A stretch of 64,000 bases of DNA from Calvatia gigantea (taxonomy: Eukaryota; Basidiomycota; Agaricomycetes; Agaricales; Lycoperdaceae): contig JACAAK010000003.1 in assembly GCA_025093985.1 (NCBI GenBank), forward strand, positions 2,914,001-2,978,000. Direction: 5' to 3'. The position numbers and the translations under genes are program-made. The notes beneath the pieces were generated by a model. It saw only the letters and a program-made list of their open reading frames with translations, was not told the DNA's origin and ran no database searches. Within the stretch, counting starts at the first letter, position 1. Each line of letters begins with the position of its first letter. This document shows positions 26,855 to 36,868 of this stretch, in pieces.

Positions 26855-27733
26855 TCAATGATTACCCTGCCATTTTTTAGCTGCCCGTGCAATTCCTTCA
26901 AGGTACCGAAGACGAATCGCGGCATTCTTGACACCAGCCCAATCCTTTTGACCAACCAACTTTTCCAACTGGTGGACAGTTTCGTTAATTTTATCTGGAG
27001 CGCGATAGTTAGCTTGGCAACTTTCGAGAACGGTACTTTACAAACCGTCATTCTCTTCCATTAAACTTACAACTTCCGCCGCCTCTTCCGCGTCGTCGAT
27101 CAATTCTCTAGCCTCCATAATTTCTATCACAAACGCAGTATCATTGACTTGATCGTCTTCTAATATAGGCAATTTATTCCTGCTCAAGATGTATTCGGCG
27201 CGCGGAAGTGGTCTGAGCAAGGTCTGGTATGCTTCGTTCACTCGGGCCGATAAAGCTTGTGCGATATCCTGCTTGTTCTGGTACATAATTTAATTTCTCC
27301 ATTGCATTTTTAAAGGACATAAAGCACGGACCGGGCCCTTCGCCGTCCACGTATCTGGGTGGCACACGGCCTGCGCTTGCCGGAAACGTTGCTTCAAGGC
27401 AGAAAGGTCCACGATGAAAGGATTTGGCTCATAAGGAAGTCCAAAAAGCTCATGGTGTGTTACACCGGATGGAAGACTGAATATGCTCCAACAGTTGGTA
27501 CACGCCGGCACAAATGAAGGCAATAGTCTCGAGCACGCCGGACAGGTTTTAGCTGGGGATGAAAGCTGAGGGTTCTGAAAGTGGCCGGAGGATGCGTGGA
27601 TGTGGGAAAACCTTGGGAAACTGGATCTTGAGTACGGTAAGGCAAGCGATCGGGAGTGTGAAACCGAAATCACAGAGGCAGAAACTCTACGAAGGGGAAG
27701 GCGAGAAAAGGGCAACAGACGAGCAACAGACAT
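26855..27733 (-). CDS. JAC1: Mitochondrial Fe-S cluster co-chaperone HSCB/Jac1 (J-protein)
   Basis: HSCB/Jac1 delivers the scaffold Isu to the mitochondrial Hsp70 and triggers its ATPase during Fe-S cluster transfer. The start at 27733 gives a Ser/Arg-rich presequence (MSVARLLPFSRLPLRRVS) fitting mitochondrial import. A four-cysteine motif (CPAC...CTNC) follows. The J-domain begins THHELFGLPYEP and has the invariant HPD in AVCHPDTW. The C-terminal HSCB domain continues NKQDIAQALSARVNEAYQTLL and LPRAEYIL and ends with KLVGQKDWAGVKNAAIRLRY. Two introns are required. One (donor GTCCGT) joins AKGP to NKQD. The second (GTTTGT...GCTAAC...CAG) removes an in-frame TAA near 27045. Length is about 258 residues, normal for the family. 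It is transcribed divergently from the DysF gene with a 157-bp gap. Confidence 0.88.
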
Positions 27734-27890
27734 GGACAGGAGGAAGAGAGGTATATGACGTAACTTGGCACGTGGACAATAATAGCCCGACCTTCCTCCC
27801 CCTTTTAAGAACTGAGGAGCTACTGAACGCCCGTGTCCAACCCCAGCATTTTGCTGGCGGCCCCGCCGCCTGCTCGTCGTTTTCTCTACC
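27734..27890. promoter_or_regulatory. Compact bidirectional promoter between HSCB/JAC1 and the DysF gene
   Basis: Only 157 bp separate two start codons on opposite strands. All core promoter elements and both 5' leaders must fit here or overlap the genes. I do not see a clear TATA box. The assignment rests on geometry alone. Confidence 0.5.
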
Positions 27891-29368
27891 ATGCTTCCTT
27901 CAACTTCATCAGCAAAAAAGCCCTCTATTTCTGAGGATGTCCTACCTCCACCAGCGCTTATTCAGGATGAGCCAAATGCAGCAGATGCTGCTCGGCAACG
28001 TCTCACTCCACCCTCGCGGCTAGCTCGGATCCTCCTCTTTCCCAAGTCTCGTTCGCGCTCAAAGTCTTCTCTAGTAACAGGACCCAAAAGAAACATTGAC
28101 TCCGCCTCAGAAACTAGACCTTCGAACGATACTCAGGAACCCTCGGCAACAAAAACAGCTTCATCAACCCTCGATCATGCCCCAATCATTCTGAATGATA
28201 CCGCTACCAAGGAAGAGGACGACGAGACCAAAGATAAATACGAGTGGGCTGTCGTGTATGAAAATCAGCGTGGGTGAGTCCTACGCCCTCCGTTATATGT
28301 GCAATCCCTGACCGGTAAAAGCATGACAATCTTTTCCATCCCTTATTACTCCGCGCTGTCGCTTCTGCCCACGGACCCCTCAGCATTTACACTACCTAAC
28401 GCCTCCCATAGGCGTTCAGAACAACCGCCAATTACACTTGAAACATATCCACTGCCAGATGGGAGTTGGCGTTGGGTCTCGAGGGCATGGATGATTGACA
28501 TGCGCTCAGGTACCACCACCGTTCAACACGATGGTTTTGAGTATAACTGGATGTTTCGCCGACACAATTGGCGTGCAGAAATCGGCTTCCTGAGTGCAGG
28601 AGGCTGGGTGCGTCGAAGACGTTGGGTGCGCCTCATGGTGCGCCCCGGAAAGGTCAAGGCGCACAGCGACTCCGGATCCACTTCGAGTTCTACCTCGAGT
28701 ACCCACAACCTCCTTCGCCAGTCCATGGCATCCTCAAATCTCAGCAGTGTCTCAAGTTTGCTTCACTCAACTGTTGAAACTGTCTGGCAAGGCAACGAAG
28801 ACGACTGGAAGAGGTGTCGGTCACTCATGTTACGTTATGCTAGAGATGGGCGCAAGATCGATCTCTGGAAGATATGGCTTGGACATTACCATCCTGCCTA
28901 TGAAAATCTATTCGCAGAATCTGACAACTCTGGAAAGGGAAAGCAAAGGCAGAAGCAATGGACAGAAGATGATGGACTGCTGCCATCACAGTCTCTGGAA
29001 CCAGACGCAGCTTCTCACAGGTCCATGATCCCGCCACCTCGAGAATACATTGCTCCTGTCCTTCGTAAACGTGTATGTTACAGTCACTATCCCCCAGTCC
29101 ACCCGCTTATAAGCACTGGCTCCAGGGACATGATCTGCTTCAGCTCTTCGTTTTCCCAGACTCACGGGTCCAGCTTCTCAAGCTTCTTGGAAAGGCTGGT
29201 TTCCTACCCGACATTGGGGTCGGCATTGGTTCCAACTTTAGCACCAGCGAAGTCGAGTTCTGGAGTTACATGAATGGACTCGCAGAAGAACTCAAACCCT
29301 TAAACATCAGAAACATTTTTTCTATCCCAGACACAACATCCTCTTCGTTTCTACGACAGCTCGAATAG
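27891..29368 (+). CDS. DysF-domain protein (Pex23/Pex30/TECPR-like)
   Basis: DysF domains occur in dysferlin and in fungal ER/peroxisome membrane proteins of the Pex23/Pex30 group, which shape ER subdomains. Exon 1 (from ATG 27891) is Ser/Pro-rich and disordered, then enters the domain with YEWAVVYENQRG. A short intron follows, then MTIFSIPYYSALSLLP. The DysF signature pair of Trp-rich motifs is clear: GSWRWVSRAWMIDMRSG (near 28450) and EYNWMFRRHNWRAEIGF through GWVRRRRWVRLMVRP (near 28540-28640). The C-terminal part continues LRKR, then LLQLFVFPDSRVQLLKLLG and ends SSSFLRQLE. The last junction requires an intron of about 41 nt, or else represents a frame break. Total is about 460 residues. 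No transmembrane helix is obvious, unlike Pex30, so a soluble TECPR-like role is also possible. Confidence 0.72.
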
Positions 29369-29718
29369 TATTAAGCGCTGAACATGTTCTTGCTCATTTT
29401 AACCACATCTATCAATTACATAGTCCACCCACACTCATTCCCCCCTAACATGTTGATACCCCCATATGTATGCACCATCCGTGTTTCGTTAGTGATTTAT
29501 TCTCCTAGTGAGCACTCTTCTGATCTTTGCTAATAAAACAATCCGAGTACTTGTGCAGAAATCACATGGGCTAATCTGCACGTGTGACTAACTCACAGTG
29601 GGTTGCGACAATACCATCCCCTCCGTTTTCCTCGGTTCACAATGAACCAACCTTGACAAAAGCCAACAAGTTCTGGATCACGGCCATAACCTGTTTCCCT
29701 CCCACAAACCCCATAACC
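29369..29718. other. Tandem intergenic: DysF gene 3' flank and TMEM135-like promoter
   Basis: This 350-bp gap lies between two + strand genes. A frame that is open from 29584 has no ATG before 29719, so it is not counted as coding. No RNA gene or repeat is recognised. Confidence 0.45.
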
Positions 29719-31849
29719 ATGACGCTGTTATGGTTTCACTGCATACCCTCACTCCCAGAAGACCCAGCGCACCCAGCGCAAGTAGCCCTTCGCACCTACG
29801 CCCTCTCACTTGCTTTGTCTCTCGGCCCATCTCTTGTCTCCCTCGCCACCCCCTTGGTTACTGGACAGCAACCTTCACGTGCGAATATCAAATCACTCAG
29901 GTGGATTCTCAGACGAGAACTCGGTCACGACGGGTTCGCTTTCGCGATCACTCTATCCGTGGGAGGAGGTGCTATTTTACGTCAACTATGGAACAATCTC
30001 GCTCGGCCCCTTGCCGCACCAACGGATGTTTTAGACACAACTCCGGCTTCGACTCCGGCTGGGGGGTTCAAAGAACTCCAAAATGCCGAGCCCAGAGCGA
30101 CCTCCGCAGTCTTCCAGGGATGGGAATCGGCCATGAGCCGCGCGAGGCAGTGGATGAAGGTTATTGATTTGAGTCCAGAACAACAGACATTTTTCGCGAA
30201 TACCGTTGCTTCCTCCGTAGGGATCCTTCTACTCCAAGCTGGGAGGGCGAGGGCCGTCCGGTCAACTCAAACACGCCCGTCGAACGTTAAGAAACACGCG
30301 AGCGAACAAATCTCGCCGACGCTGGACTTGACGCTGTTGCTTGTCGTACGCGCTTTGGATGTGCTCCTCCAATCCCTTATTAACACCCATTCTGGGGGAA
30401 AGGTGAGAGAAACTGGGAAGTTGAAGGTGCCGCACCAACTTCATTCCGCAGTGGAGCCAAGGTTGGTTAAGGATCTACTGGAAAAAGAACAGAAGAGGCG
30501 GAGGCACGTGTCGAAAGACAAGTTGACCACGAGGGTTGACGCTCTGTTGTTCTGGGCGTGCAGTGCAAGGTCAGCCGTCTCGTTTCGGCTCTCTCAAGTA
30601 AGCCCTAATCCTCTGTGACAGAATAATGTGGTGTTTCTTTTATGAACCGCAACGGTATGTCGGCGCGTTTCTCTTGGGCAATTAGAGACCAAATCTAGTA
30701 AAAACAGACTGCCGCGGTCCTATGTCAAATGGATCAATACTCTGGCGAACGTAGACCCTCGCCTCCTTCAAACGCTTAGCCTCCTCCGTGAAGGCAAATG
30801 GGCGTACAGGAATTGTCACCCGGATTACAAGAACCAGCTCAAGTCCTATGCAACACACCTTGGTCATCCAACATCTTGGGCCGACCCAGATATCCTCCCA
30901 GCATACGGCGGTGCAGTTGCTCAGGCTGTATGGGAAAAGCTTGGAGTGACAAGTCGACCCAATGTTGGCGGGTTACCTTGTGAGCTCGTCCATGGGACGT
31001 CTTTCGGATTGTCACATAGTTGTTTGGCGAACACTGGCCTCAGAGGTGTAAAAGCTTGGGTGGAGGCAATTGCCATCTATCTTCCTGTATGCATTTGCGC
31101 ACAAATTCTTAGATTATTATTAATGCACGGACATAGGCACATTTCCTTCCCGTGGCAATGACCCGCCCGCAGACTCTCCTTCGGCCACACCGTATCCTGC
31201 AGACACTCCTTGGCGCTGTGCGCAGTGCAACCTTCCTCTCCACCTTCGTTGCCTCATATTGGTTCGCTGTGTGCTTCACTCGCTCCCTTGTCTTGGCAAA
31301 ATATCTCCCTTTCATTTCTCACGATTTCTGGGATGGACCCTCTGGTTGTATGCTTGCGGGTTCACTTGTTTGTGGAAGTAGTATTTGGATTGAAAATGGA
31401 AAAAGACGTGGGGAGATGGCATTGTACGTTATGCCGAAAGCTTTGAGGACGTGTCTGCCCGATAGCTGGGGGCGGGCTGGACATCGACGGTGGCGGATTA
31501 TTGAACGGTATGCCTCTTACCCAATCCGCTGCTTAACGATCTCCGACTTTCTAATAGTATCGCCATGATCCTCTCAATCTCAACGCTATTGACTGCGGCC
31601 GTTCATCGTCCGGAAGCCTTGCGGGGGCTGTCGCGGTGGACGCTATCTTTTATTATCAAAGGTCCCAACGCAGGATTCTGGAAACGGAAGCGCAGAGACC
31701 CAAGCATTCCTCCAACTCCTAGTTTTCCGCCCACCTCCGTTCATCAAACTCCACGCAGCGGTCTGAGCCGCCCGCAGACACCGAGCATCAGAAGCATCCC
31801 ACCAACCCAACTACAATATCATAACGATACCACGCGCCCGGTTATTTGA
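29719..31849 (+). CDS. TMEM135-like multi-pass membrane protein
   Basis: Animal TMEM135 is linked to peroxisomes, mitochondrial dynamics and lipid storage; fungal members are uncharacterised. ATG 29719 starts MTLLWFHCIPSLPEDPAHPA and leads into hydrophobic segments (TYALSLALSLGPSLVSLATP; DGFAFAITLSVGGGAILRQL). Exon 1 ends at CAA|GTAAGC near 30600. A junction after AATTAGAG joins it to TKSSKNRLPRSYVKWINTL. The C-terminal half carries the family-type segment LAGSLVCGSSIWIENGKRR and GEMALYVMPKALRTCLPDSW. This is followed by another membrane helix (AMILSISTLLTAAVHRP) and a Pro/Ser-rich tail. About 610 residues. The gene converges on DPH7, with 75 bp between stop codons. The family call rests on the SSIWIE...GEMALYVMPKA block and topology. 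Confidence 0.68.
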
Positions 31850-31924
31850 AAGATACCTATTTCCTCCTAACACACTTGATAATTGTAGTTGTAGGGAGGG
31901 TGTGGGCCTTTGGTCCTACCGTTC

Positions 31925-33379
31925 TCATCCTCGCCATAAGTGGAGGGTATGATCATAGAAAGAGCAACTTCCAATGACCGTATTTTTAGTAGAATTTGAT
32001 GGAGCAAACTGACCAGTCAACACCATATGCGAGGGAGGCATGTTCATCGAATCGTTTCACAACGGTGCCCTGGCTTACGGTTGGCATATCATCGCTGAAG
32101 GAATCCATGTTGAACTGGACAATCTTGAAACCATCATGCATTGAGGCCACAAGTAGGTCGTTCTTGCGAGAGGTTGAGGGGTGCCATTTGACCCGCCAAG
32201 CGCCGCCACCTACGTTCGCTTCGGTAAATGGGACGAGAGGTTTCCGAGCATCGAACAGTCGAACCGTGTTGTCGTAGCTTTTTTTTTTTTTTTGAGAAAT
32301 GAGAGTGTAACCTTGGAAGGATAGACAGATAAACTAACCTTCCTACGGCAAGTAAGTGTTCAACGTGAGGATGGGATTGGATTGAAGTGACACCAGCATC
32401 GAATCTGATCCGTATTCCGTGTATTAGAAAACAGAAAACATGGATATATAACTATCCTCGCCTCTTATTAGTGAAAGTGGGATTTACGAAGCCTTGACGG
32501 ATATCCCACGCTTTCAGTTTGAGATCGTCGCCGCCTTTGGATAGCAAATCATTCACGGCAGGGAGATGATAAACCAGAACCCCCACCTGAGTAAATGATA
32601 TTCACGTCCCAATAATTCCATGCAGCAACCCACGGTTCATGATCATGCGCGTACCAACTTTCGGCGAGAGAGAGAAAGGCCCCCTCTGTTGGACGGAGAA
32701 TGCATAAAGATCCATTCGATAAGGAGACCGCCAGTGATCCAGGTGAGCTAAACAGTGGGTCGGCGGAGAAATAAGTCGTGTTCCCAAAACACGTACGAAC
32801 GGGGTGATAAACGATTGGACCAATCCAAGGAAAGACAAAGAACATCAGAAGGCGCGCACGGTATACGGTCGATAAGGGACAAGCGTCTCTAGAAGCCTGT
32901 GGTGAGGCTAGCCCCCCGTGATCTCATGTAAACCAACCTCAGAGATGTTAAATTGGTGAACGGTCACGTTGCCTTCGGAATCGGCGACTGCAAGCAGAGG
33001 TGGGGTATTATCCGGGACATGGCACCTGTGTGGTCGTTGTAGACAAGGGTGTGCACTGGAGTGACACTGTAGATACCATTTCATATCCAGTATGGCCGGC
33101 AGGTCAAATTCTTGTATCTTTCGACTAAAAAAGCTCCGTTATCCATGGATGGGTGGTGCGAAGAGGTGGGGAATACCATAAGATAACATCATCATCGCTG
33201 CCCTCGACTTGAAAGACGAGGCACTCCCCGCGTCGGGACTGTGGTGCCGCCCTTTCGTTATCGGGTGAAAATTTGTCTTCCCCGAGTTTGTATGTACCAC
33301 AAACAAAAACATCGCTAGCCGATGGACCAGGACAGAACTCTAGGGAATCTGCGGGGAAGCCAGTATCAACAGCGACCAT
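31925..33379 (-). CDS. DPH7: Diphthine methyltransferase DPH7 (WD40; RRT2/WDR85)
   Basis: DPH7 removes the methyl group from methylated diphthine on elongation factor eEF2, allowing the last amidation step of diphthamide synthesis. The start (33379) gives MVAVDTGFPADSLEFCPGPS and DVFVCGTYKLGED, typical of the family. Further WD40 blades are visible as PWVAAWNYWDVNIIYSGG, YDNTVRLFDARKPLVPF, GGGAWRVKWHP, and the C-terminal SFYDHTLHLWRG before the stop at 31925. The last junction uses a TG|GTCAGT donor and an AAG acceptor, so the C-terminal exon is short. Several introns of about 50-60 nt interrupt the gene. One ends with a run of 15 A directly before its AG. About 380 residues, normal size. The promoter is shared with HSP104. 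Confidence 0.87.
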
Positions 33380-33620
33380 GGCTAGAGCGATGGCATTGAC
33401 TTCGAGCTGATTGGATCACTGAGCCCCTCTCAGCGCTCAGCCCTGGGCCACATGAGTGACGTCAGAACTGATCTAGCAATTTCCATAAAGATCATGAACG
33501 ACTTCCATACATGGCGAGAAGGATGGTGCATTGGCGAGAACTGTCCAGATCGTGGAATGTCTTGGTATAAATGGTTTATAAACTCCTCCACAGCTTTCAC
33601 GTCCTACGACCTCCTACGCC
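33380..33620. promoter_or_regulatory. Shared divergent promoter of DPH7 and HSP104
   Basis: This 241-bp region separates the two start codons. It contains a stress-response-type CCCCT pentamer (33424-33428), a perfect CRE/ATF palindrome TGACGTCA (33457-33464), a degenerate heat-shock-element-like array (33538-33550, GAA-GTC-GAT spacing of 5) and a TATA box for HSP104. These motifs are seen directly; that they act is inference. Heat-inducible HSP104 regulation is well known in other fungi. Confidence 0.55.
33566..33573 (+). promoter_or_regulatory. TATA box of HSP104 (TATAAATG)
   Basis: TATAAATG lies 55 bp upstream of the HSP104 ATG, with a second AT-rich TTTATAAAC just downstream. Position and sequence fit a core promoter of a strongly inducible gene. 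Confidence 0.5.
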
Positions 33621-36600
33621 ATGTCGAACTACGACTACACAACTAAAGCCGAGCAGTCACTAACCGAGGCCATCCAACTCGCTAGGGATCATGCCAACGC
33701 CCAAGGTACCCGTCCCACATACTCCTACCGGTCCACATGGAGTTACTGACATCATTCTTAGTGCATCCGGCCCACCTTGCTTCCGTACTTATCAATGAGG
33801 AAGGAAACCTGGACGGCGTAATCCCAGGAAGTGGTCTTTCGTCAAATGCTGGAAGGGGTGTTCCTCTTTTCGCTTCTGTAGTTTCAAGAGCAGGCGGTGA
33901 TCCCGTACGTTCTCGCGGCCCTTCCCTAAAACACGAGATACTCACCAGATCTTACAGAACAATGTGAAACGAAGCTTGCAGAAGCTCATCGTTCGCCTAC
34001 CTGCACAGAGCCCACCACCCGAAGAAGTGACGTTCAGTGGTGCGCTTGCCAAAGTCATACGCGAGGCACATAGCCTACAGAAGACAATGCACGATTCGTA
34101 CATCGCACAAGACCACCTTTTACTCGTGTTACTTAAAGATTCTTCGATACAAGGCGCTCTCAAAGAGAATTCGCTCAACGAAGCAACACTGAAGACGGCA
34201 ATTGAACAAATTCGGGGCAATAGGAGGGTAGACTCAAAAAGCGCCGAGCAGGGCTTCGATGCCTTGACAAAGTACGCTGTGGATTTGACAGCGCTCGCAG
34301 AGGAGGGAAAAATAGATCCCGTGATTGGAAGAGACAACGAGATTCGAAGGGTTATTCGTATTCTTTGCCGGAGGTATGTTCGACCTTGACTGCTCATTTT
34401 CACAATTGCTAAGATTCTCAACAGAACCAAGAACAACCCAGTCCTTATTGGCGAACCTGGCGTTGGTAAAACCGCCATCGCTGAAGGCCTTGCACAACGG
34501 ATTGTCAAACGCGATGTTCCGGCTAGTCTCATCGCTCGTCTCTTTTCCCTCGACATGGGTGCCTTAATGGCTGGTGCCAAGTATAAGGGAGAATACGAAG
34601 AACGTATCAAGTCCGTCTTGAATGAAGTTGAGAAAGCTGCCGAAGATGGAGGTCCTGGTGTAATTCTGTTCATCGACGAACTGCACCTCCTCATGGCAGG
34701 ACGTGGGGCAGAAGGAGGAGGAATGGACGCTGGCAATTTGTTCAAGCCTTTGTTGGCTCGCGGCAAGCTACGGTGTATTGGCGCTACGACACTAGGAGAG
34801 TACAGGAAGTATATCGAGACCGATCCCGCCCTTGAACGCCGCTTCGCCCAGGTTCTCGTAAACGAGCCATCAGTTGCTGAAACCGTCAACATTCTTCGTG
34901 GTATCAGGGAGAAATACGAGGTGCACCACGGCGTTCGGATCCAGGATGCTGCTCTCATCCAGGCTGCGACTTTGGCGCATCGTTATCTTACGCAAAGGCG
35001 GCTCCCTGATTCGGCTATTGATCTTATTGATGAGGCTTGTGCCAGGTGAGTAGCTTCTGGGTTTTGTCGTCACCGGGGATGTTAACATAAACTATCAGTG
35101 CCCGTGTTACCCGAGAAACGGAACCAGAAGCCATTGACAAGCTTCAGCGGCGCAAACTGGAGCTCGAAATCGAAATCCATGCTTTGGAACGAGAACAGGA
35201 TGAGGCGAGCAGAGAGCGCCTCAAACAGGCCAAAAAGGCGATTAGCGAGATTGAAGACCAACTGCAACCGCTCAAGGCCGCTTACGAAAACGAAAAAAGG
35301 CGCGGCGACGAGATAAATGAAGTAAGAAGAAGGTTGGATGAGCTCAATGCCAAGATGGAGAGTGCACAGAGAGAGTGAGCAGCGACTTTCTTAATTACTT
35401 GAAGGTCAGCTGACAGTACTTTTTTTCGTTTCAGTCGTGACCTCACCACGGCATCGGATTTGCGGTACTACGCTATTCCTGATCTCAAGGCTCGTCTTGA
35501 GCGGCTAGAACAGAAGAAAGCAGAAGAGGATGCTACGGGCGAAGGTGGTACTGACCTTGTCACTGCGGAGTCGATTGCGGAGATCGTCGCTCGGTGGACG
35601 AATATACCTGTCACGCGCCTGATTACCACAGAGAAGGAGAAATTGCTCAGATTGGAGAAGGTTCTTGCTGAGCAGGTCGTTGGTCAGAATGATGCCGTCA
35701 AGTCTGTTGCCAATGCGATCCGTTTATCGAGAAGTGGTCTGTCCAACCCTAATCGCCCTGTCGCAAGCTTCTTGATGGCGGGTCCCTCTGGTACTGGCAA
35801 GACATTGCTGGCAAAAACTGTATGTGCATACTCTCTCCGGATTCTGGGTACATTGGCTCACACGGAACTTCTAGCTCGCCACGGTCTTATTTGATTCACC
35901 AGATGCCATGATCCGTATCGACGCTTCGGAGTATTCTGAGAAGCACTCCATTTCGCGACTAATTGGATCCCCTCCCGGTTACGTTGGTTATGACCAGGGA
36001 GGCCAGCTTACAGAATACATCCGCCGCAAGCCTTATTCCATTGTGTTGATCGACGAGATTGAAAAAGCATCCCGAGAATTTGTCACTCTATTCCTCCAGG
36101 TGCTCGACGACGGTCGATTGACAGATGGACAAGGCAGAATTGTGGACATGCGTAACACCATTATCATCATGACCTCAAACTTGGGCGCAGCTTACCTCAA
36201 CGACCTTATGGAGGGCGCGCCGATCAAGTCTGAGACTCGGGCACTTGTTATGGGTGCCATTCAAGCCCATTTTCCTCCAGAGTTCATCAACAGAATTGAC
36301 GACATTATCATCTTCGTAAGTTGGCTTTCACTAGGCTTAAAAAGAGCGTTTGAGAGTCATTGACTGTCTCCCTCTAGCGCGCTTTGTCCCGGAAGGACAT
36401 GCTCCGAATCGTGGATATTCGGTTAAAGGAAATCGAGGAGCGCCTGGCTGACCGTAAGATCAAGCTTGACCTTGACGCGGAGAGCAAGAACTATCTCATA
36501 TCCATCGGGTACTCGTCAGCCTACGGGGCTCGACCACTCAACCGCGCTATCCAATCTGATCTTCTCAATCCACTCTCGGTCATGATCCTTTCTGGTCGGG

Positions 36601-36752
36601 TTCGGGAGAATGAAGAAGTCCAAGTTCGGTTTGACGGACCTCACAACCGACTGCACATCATCCCAAATCACGAGGCCAACATGGGTGATGAACAGTGGAT
36701 GGATGTGGATGCTGAGGACTTAGACGACATTGAGATTGAGGAGATGGACTAG
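33621..36752 (+). CDS. HSP104: Cytosolic disaggregase HSP104 (ClpB family AAA+)
   Basis: HSP104 is a hexameric AAA+ machine that, with Hsp70/Hsp40, pulls polypeptides out of aggregates and can act on prions. The start [20 protein letters not shown] lacks a mitochondrial presequence, which argues against the Hsp78 paralogue. In order: Clp N-domain; NBD1 with Walker [14 protein letters not shown], Walker B FIDELH and the pore segment KYKGEYEER; the coiled-coil middle domain (about 35100-35390, Glu/Arg-rich); NBD2 with Walker [27 protein letters not shown] pore loop and Walker B VLIDEIEK; and C-domain [16 protein letters not shown]. About nine short GT-AG introns restore one frame (for example [32 protein letters not shown] region, IIIF|RALSRKD). 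About 890 residues. The C-terminus is acidic and ends IEIEEMD, resembling a TPR-binding motif. Confidence 0.95.
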
Positions 36753-36868
36753 ACTCGTAGTTTCGATATTTCACGAGTTCTTCTTGGGCAATGGGCATAG
36801 TGTAACCTGGTGTAACCTAGTGTATTTTGTATTTTTGACAATGCTTTTTTTTCTCGATTAGCAAACAA

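Noticed and set aside
32279..32293. Poly-T run as the poly(A) tail of a retrotransposed sequence
   Set aside because: It sits inside a DPH7 intron next to the splice acceptor, without target-site duplication or element sequence around it.
33942..34958. A 338-codon open frame antisense to HSP104
   Set aside because: It is the mirror of a strongly conserved AAA+ coding region; its Ser/Arg/Leu-rich translation has no family features and codon bias explains the open frame.
33621..36752. Mitochondrial Hsp78 instead of cytosolic HSP104
   Set aside because: There is no import presequence, the Clp N-domain is present, and the tail is acidic as in cytosolic HSP104.
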